From Halodesulfovibrio spirochaetisodalis (GTDB lineage: Bacteria > Desulfobacterota > Desulfovibrionia > Desulfovibrionales > Desulfovibrionaceae), in NCBI RefSeq assembly GCF_001672295.1, contig NZ_JXMS01000017.1, forward strand, positions 1 through 64,000: a DNA stretch of 64,000 nucleotides, written 5' to 3'. Every line of letters starts with the position of its first letter. Position 1 is the first letter of the stretch. The notes beneath the pieces were generated by a model. It saw only the letters and a program-made list of their open reading frames with translations, did no database searches and was not told the DNA's origin. A program made the position numbers and the translations under genes. Below, in pieces: positions 61,164 through 64,000 of the stretch.

Positions 61164-61856
61164 GTGGTAGCCGCAAAAGTTATGTTTAGTACCGATATTG
61201 CAGCAAGTGTAACAAAGATCGCCGTAGCGTTTGTGCCTATGTTATTAGGCATGGTCTGCCATGAGGTAGCGCACGGCTGGGTAGCGTATAAACTGGGTGA
61301 CCCTACAGCAAAGTCTCAAGGTCGTCTGACGCTTAACCCTGTTCCGCACATTGACCCTATGGGCACAGCCATGTTTGTGCTGACCGCACTTACCAGCCCG
61401 TTTGTTATTGGCTGGGCAAAGCCTGTGCCGGTTGATACGCGCTGGTTCAAGAACCCGAGAAAGGGTATGATACTCGTATCTGCAGCAGGGCCAGTTACCA
61501 ACTTTATTCTCGCAGTTATCTTTGGAGTACTCTTTGCGCTTGTAGCACAGAATCCTCCTGTAGCCGGTTCCCTGTATGCATCCGTATACGACTTTTTATA
61601 CAAAATGTGTCTGGCTGGCGTGTGGATTAACCTTGCGCTTGGCTGGTTCAACCTTATGCCGCTTCCACCGCTGGACGGCAGCAATATTCTGGCAGGATTA
61701 CTCCCGCCGCGTCTTGCATATAAATTCCAGGCGATTTCCCGCTATGGATTTCTTATAGTAATGTTATTGTTGGCAACAGGCTTTCTGGGAACAATCATCA
61801 GCCCGCTCATTCATAGTTCTGCCGAGCTGATTCAACAATTGATCTCATTTATCTAA
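61164..61856 (+). CDS. Site-2 protease family membrane metalloprotease
   Basis: The S2P (M50) protein has the zinc motif HEVAHG near residue 33 and the third ligand in NLMPLPPLDGSNIL near residue 166, within about six spans. Length 230 without PDZ or CBS domains is the common short bacterial type. GTG 61164 is three bases after AAGGGGG; ATG 61182 is an alternative. The downstream trpS is 28 bases away, but no functional link follows. The substrate is unknown. Confidence 0.92.
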   Translation: MVAAKVMFSTDIAASVTKIAVAFVPMLLGMVCHEVAHGWVAYKLGDPTAKSQGRLTLNPVPHIDPMGTAMFVLTALTSPFVIGWAKPVPVDTRWFKNPRKGMILVSAAGPVTNFILAVIFGVLFALVAQNPPVAGSLYASVYDFLYKMCLAGVWINLALGWFNLMPLPPLDGSNILAGLLPPRLAYKFQAISRYGFLIVMLLLATGFLGTIISPLIHSSAELIQQLISFI

Positions 61857-61884
61857 AGCCTGACACTATATCCGGAGGAAAGAA

Positions 61885-62877
61885 ATGACTCGTAAACGTA
61901 CCGTTTCCGGTATGCGTCCTACTGGCGCCCTGCATCTTGGCCACTATTTCGGCGTACTTAAGAACTGGGTAGCAATGCAACACGACATGGATTGCTACTT
62001 CTTTGTAGCAGACTGGCACGCGTTGACCAGTGACTACGCAGATACAAGCGGCATAAAAACCCACGTTCCGGAAATGGTTAAAGATTGGCTTGCCTCCGGT
62101 CTTGATCCTGAAAAATGTACTATTTTCCAGCAGTCCGCAGTGAAAGAACATGCAGAGCTGCACCTGCTGCTCTCCATGATCACTCCTCTTGGCTGGCTTG
62201 AACGTTGCCCTACCTACAAAGAACAGCGCGACCAGATCAGCAACAAGGATCTCGGAAACTACGGTTTCCTCGGCTACCCTGTACTTATGGCAACCGACAT
62301 TCTTATGTACCGTCCGGACTACGTGCCGGTAGGTCAGGATCAGCTGCCGCACATTGAGCTTACACGCGAAATTGCACGCCGCTTCAACCACATGTACGAC
62401 TGTAGTCTCTTCCCTGAGCCTGAAGGTAAGCTGACACCGGAAGCAAAACTTCCCGGCCTTGATGGTCGTAAGATGTCAAAAAGCTACAACAACGGCATCT
62501 TCCTCAGCGAAAGCATGGAAGACGTCCAGCCGAAGGTTCGCGGCATGCTTACAGATAAAAACCGCCTGCGTCGTAAAGATCCGGGCGATCCGGACATCTG
62601 TAACCTTTTCCCGTACCATGTGCTCATGACTTCAGAAGAAAAGCAGGCTGAACTCCGCAAGGGCTGTACCTCTGCTGAGCTTGGTTGTGTTGACTGTAAA
62701 AAAGCACTTCTCGAATCCATGGAAACATTCCTTGCTCCTATCCACGAACGTCGCAGAGAAATCGAAGCGAATCCTAAGTTCGTACAGGAAGTATTGGAAC
62801 ACGGAAACGAGCGCGCAAGAAAAATGGCTTGCGAAACCATGGAAATGGTTCGCAGTGCTATTAACTTTGATTTTTAG
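61885..62877 (+). CDS. trpS: Tryptophan-tRNA ligase
   Basis: The class I synthetase charges tRNA-Trp. The HIGH-type motif is LHLGHYFG near residue 18 and the KMSKS motif is GRKMSKSYNNGIFL near 195, both intact. YLMYRPDYVPVGQDQLPHIELTREIA is the family signature. Length 330 is normal. AGGAGG-like GGAGGA precedes the ATG and a terminator follows at 62,886. Confidence 0.97.
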   Translation: MTRKRTVSGMRPTGALHLGHYFGVLKNWVAMQHDMDCYFFVADWHALTSDYADTSGIKTHVPEMVKDWLASGLDPEKCTIFQQSAVKEHAELHLLLSMITPLGWLERCPTYKEQRDQISNKDLGNYGFLGYPVLMATDILMYRPDYVPVGQDQLPHIELTREIARRFNHMYDCSLFPEPEGKLTPEAKLPGLDGRKMSKSYNNGIFLSESMEDVQPKVRGMLTDKNRLRRKDPGDPDICNLFPYHVLMTSEEKQAELRKGCTSAELGCVDCKKALLESMETFLAPIHERRREIEANPKFVQEVLEHGNERARKMACETMEMVRSAINFDF

Positions 62878-62885
62878 TGACCATA

Positions 62886-62909
62886 GGGCGGGCGTAAGCC
62901 CGCCTTTTT
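62886..62909 (+). terminator. Terminator after trpS
   Basis: GGGCGGGC-GTAA-GCCCGCC is followed by TTTTT. Confidence 0.88.
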
Positions 62910-62925
62910 ACTTTCAGGAAGTTAT

Positions 62926-63732
62926 ATGTTTGTAGATCCACATGATGCAGGTCCTGAGGATGATTCCGCAGTTCAGGATACCTTGGAATATCTTGAATCG
63001 TTGCCGCAGTTGGCAGACGGCGACACCTTCAAATTTGCGTGTCATCCCGGCGTATCCTGTTTTAATGCATGCTGCCGTGACTTGAATATGCCGCTTTCCC
63101 CGTATGACGTATTGCGCTTACGTCAGGGACTGGGCATGGACAGCACTACTTTTATCAAAGAACACACCGTAATTGAACAGTACCCTAACTCCGGTTTTCC
63201 GGTACTGTTCCTTAAAATGACAGATTCCATCGAACAGGAATGCCCTTTCTTAAGTAAAGAAGGCTGCACTGTTTACGAACACCGTTCTGCAGCATGCCGC
63301 ACATACCCGCTGGGACGTGCAACACATCTGGCCGAAGACGGTTCTGTCATTGAACAGTTTGTAGTTGTTCAGGAAGACCACTGTAAGGGATTTGAAGAGG
63401 CCAATGCGTGGACAGCACAGGAATGGCTCAAAGATCAAGGTCTTGAAGAGTACAACTACTTTGCAGACCGCTACATGAGCATTATTTCCCGCTTTATTGA
63501 TACAGACCTTGAACTGACGCAAAAACGTGTACAGATGGCTCTGCTCGCCTTCTACCAGCTCGACCATTTTAAAGGGTTCATGGAAGACATGGATCTTATG
63601 GACAGAGTCAACGTACCACAGGAGCGTCGGGAAAAAATTATGACTGACGAGAAGGAACGCCTTCTCTTTGCTATGGAATGGATGGAACTCATCCTTTTCG
63701 GCAACAGCACAACCCTTTCACACACCGCATAA
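62926..63732 (+). CDS. YkgJ-family cysteine cluster protein
   Basis: The YkgJ (CxxCxxCC) family binds an iron-sulfur cluster or zinc; its function is unknown. The 268-residue protein shows [29 protein letters not shown] (near 40-68) and [25 protein letters not shown] (near 106-130), which together give the family cysteines, followed by a helical tail. The next gene (rfaE2) starts two bases after its stop, so the two are probably cotranscribed. Confidence 0.88.
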   Translation: MFVDPHDAGPEDDSAVQDTLEYLESLPQLADGDTFKFACHPGVSCFNACCRDLNMPLSPYDVLRLRQGLGMDSTTFIKEHTVIEQYPNSGFPVLFLKMTDSIEQECPFLSKEGCTVYEHRSAACRTYPLGRATHLAEDGSVIEQFVVVQEDHCKGFEEANAWTAQEWLKDQGLEEYNYFADRYMSIISRFIDTDLELTQKRVQMALLAFYQLDHFKGFMEDMDLMDRVNVPQERREKIMTDEKERLLFAMEWMELILFGNSTTLSHTA

Positions 63733-63734
63733 CA

Positions 63735-64000
63735 ATGACTAAGAACAACGGTATTCCAGCCCATCCGGCTGTTTTTCGCGCAGACCAGTGGGACGACCTG
63801 CTGGAAGCATTGGCAGATAAGCGCGACAAATGCATTGTCTTCACCAACGGCTGTTACGACATCCTGCATCCCGGACATGTCGATATCCTTGCCCGTTGTA
63901 AGGCAGAGGGTGACATCCTTATCCTTGGCCTTAACAGCGACGATTCTGTACGCTCTTTAGGCAAAGGGGACGACAGACCGGTTAATACATTTGCCGTAAG
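63735..64000 (+). CDS. rfaE2: Heptose-1-phosphate adenylyltransferase RfaE2 (partial)
   Basis: The window ends inside this gene, so only about 88 residues are visible. The reading [26 protein letters not shown] is the nucleotidyltransferase HxGH signature of the HldE C-terminal/RfaE2 enzyme, which adds AMP to D-glycero-beta-D-manno-heptose 1-phosphate for LPS core synthesis. Residues 63-80 ([18 protein letters not shown]) agree. No N-terminal kinase domain precedes it, so this would be a stand-alone RfaE2. It starts two bases after the YkgJ gene. Confidence 0.9.
   Translation, partial: MTKNNGIPAHPAVFRADQWDDLLEALADKRDKCIVFTNGCYDILHPGHVDILARCKAEGDILILGLNSDDSVRSLGKGDDRPVNTFAV

Noticed and set aside
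1-64000. Horizontal island, defence system or prophage
   Set aside because: No integrase, transposase, tRNA-flanked repeat, CRISPR array, restriction or toxin-antitoxin genes were seen, and the gene content is housekeeping, motility and energy metabolism.

Overview
This window looks like chromosomal backbone from a Desulfovibrionaceae-type sulfate reducer, probably a marine Halodesulfovibrio-like organism with moderate GC. That placement is an inference from gene content: a Tat-exported split-Soret-type cytochrome, Wolinella-type fumarate reductase, NfnAB, a stand-alone IMP cyclohydrolase, the flagellar gene order fliR-flhB-flhA-flhF-flhG-fliA-cheY, and degenerate intergenic repeats of a kind I recall from Desulfovibrio genomes. 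I see no rRNA, tRNA, CRISPR array, phage or insertion sequence.

Layout. 1-2.7 kb: hflX and the IMP cyclohydrolase gene on the minus strand, with repeats between and around them. 3.2-17.5 kb: a long plus-strand flagellar and chemotaxis block (export apparatus, FlhF/FlhG, sigma-28, CheY, FliL-like protein, three uncharacterised proteins) that continues with dus, ispH, cheV, tatD and a receiver-domain protein. 17.5-22 kb: a possible small RNA, an acetyltransferase, a DksA/TraR-type zinc protein, an unusual kinase-like protein overlapping an ABC ATPase, and sfsA. 22.3-29.6 kb: aspC, pgi, a sensor kinase with an NtrC-type regulator, a small HAD protein and the cytochrome. 29.9-34.4 kb (minus): paaK-like, ChaN/PDZ lipoprotein and mutM as one overlapping operon, preceded by trmI. 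34.6-37.7 kb: radical SAM protein, rng, queH. 38.1-40.7 kb (minus): lysR and cstA. 41.7-50.8 kb: a C4-acid and redox block, frdCAB-fumAB, malic enzyme and nfnAB. 51-55 kb: a chemoreceptor and a second cstA. 55-64 kb: a DUF2867 SDR protein, a disulfide reductase fusion, a zinc-ribbon/PilZ protein, mutY-NUDIX, a site-2 protease, trpS, a YkgJ protein and the start of rfaE2.

How it fits together. Malate can pass to pyruvate through malic enzyme, or to fumarate and then succinate through fumarase and fumarate reductase, while NfnAB balances NADH, NADPH and ferredoxin. The two CstA carriers may take up pyruvate or peptides. The flagellar block encodes the sigma-28 factor, and the chemoreceptor at 50,994 has a good sigma-28-type promoter. 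MutM and MutY-NUDIX together cover 8-oxoguanine repair.

The observations most worth a second look are: hflX with no standard start codon for its conserved N-terminus; an FlhF with degenerate GTPase motifs; a kinase-fold protein with NTE in place of HGD that overlaps an orphan ABC ATPase; a Lar-like zinc ribbon joined to PilZ; two possible structured RNAs (17.6-17.75 kb and 41.0-41.14 kb); and a pair of decayed repeats flanking the IMP cyclohydrolase gene. I found no clear-cut new multi-gene system. The kinase/ABC pair is the closest candidate.
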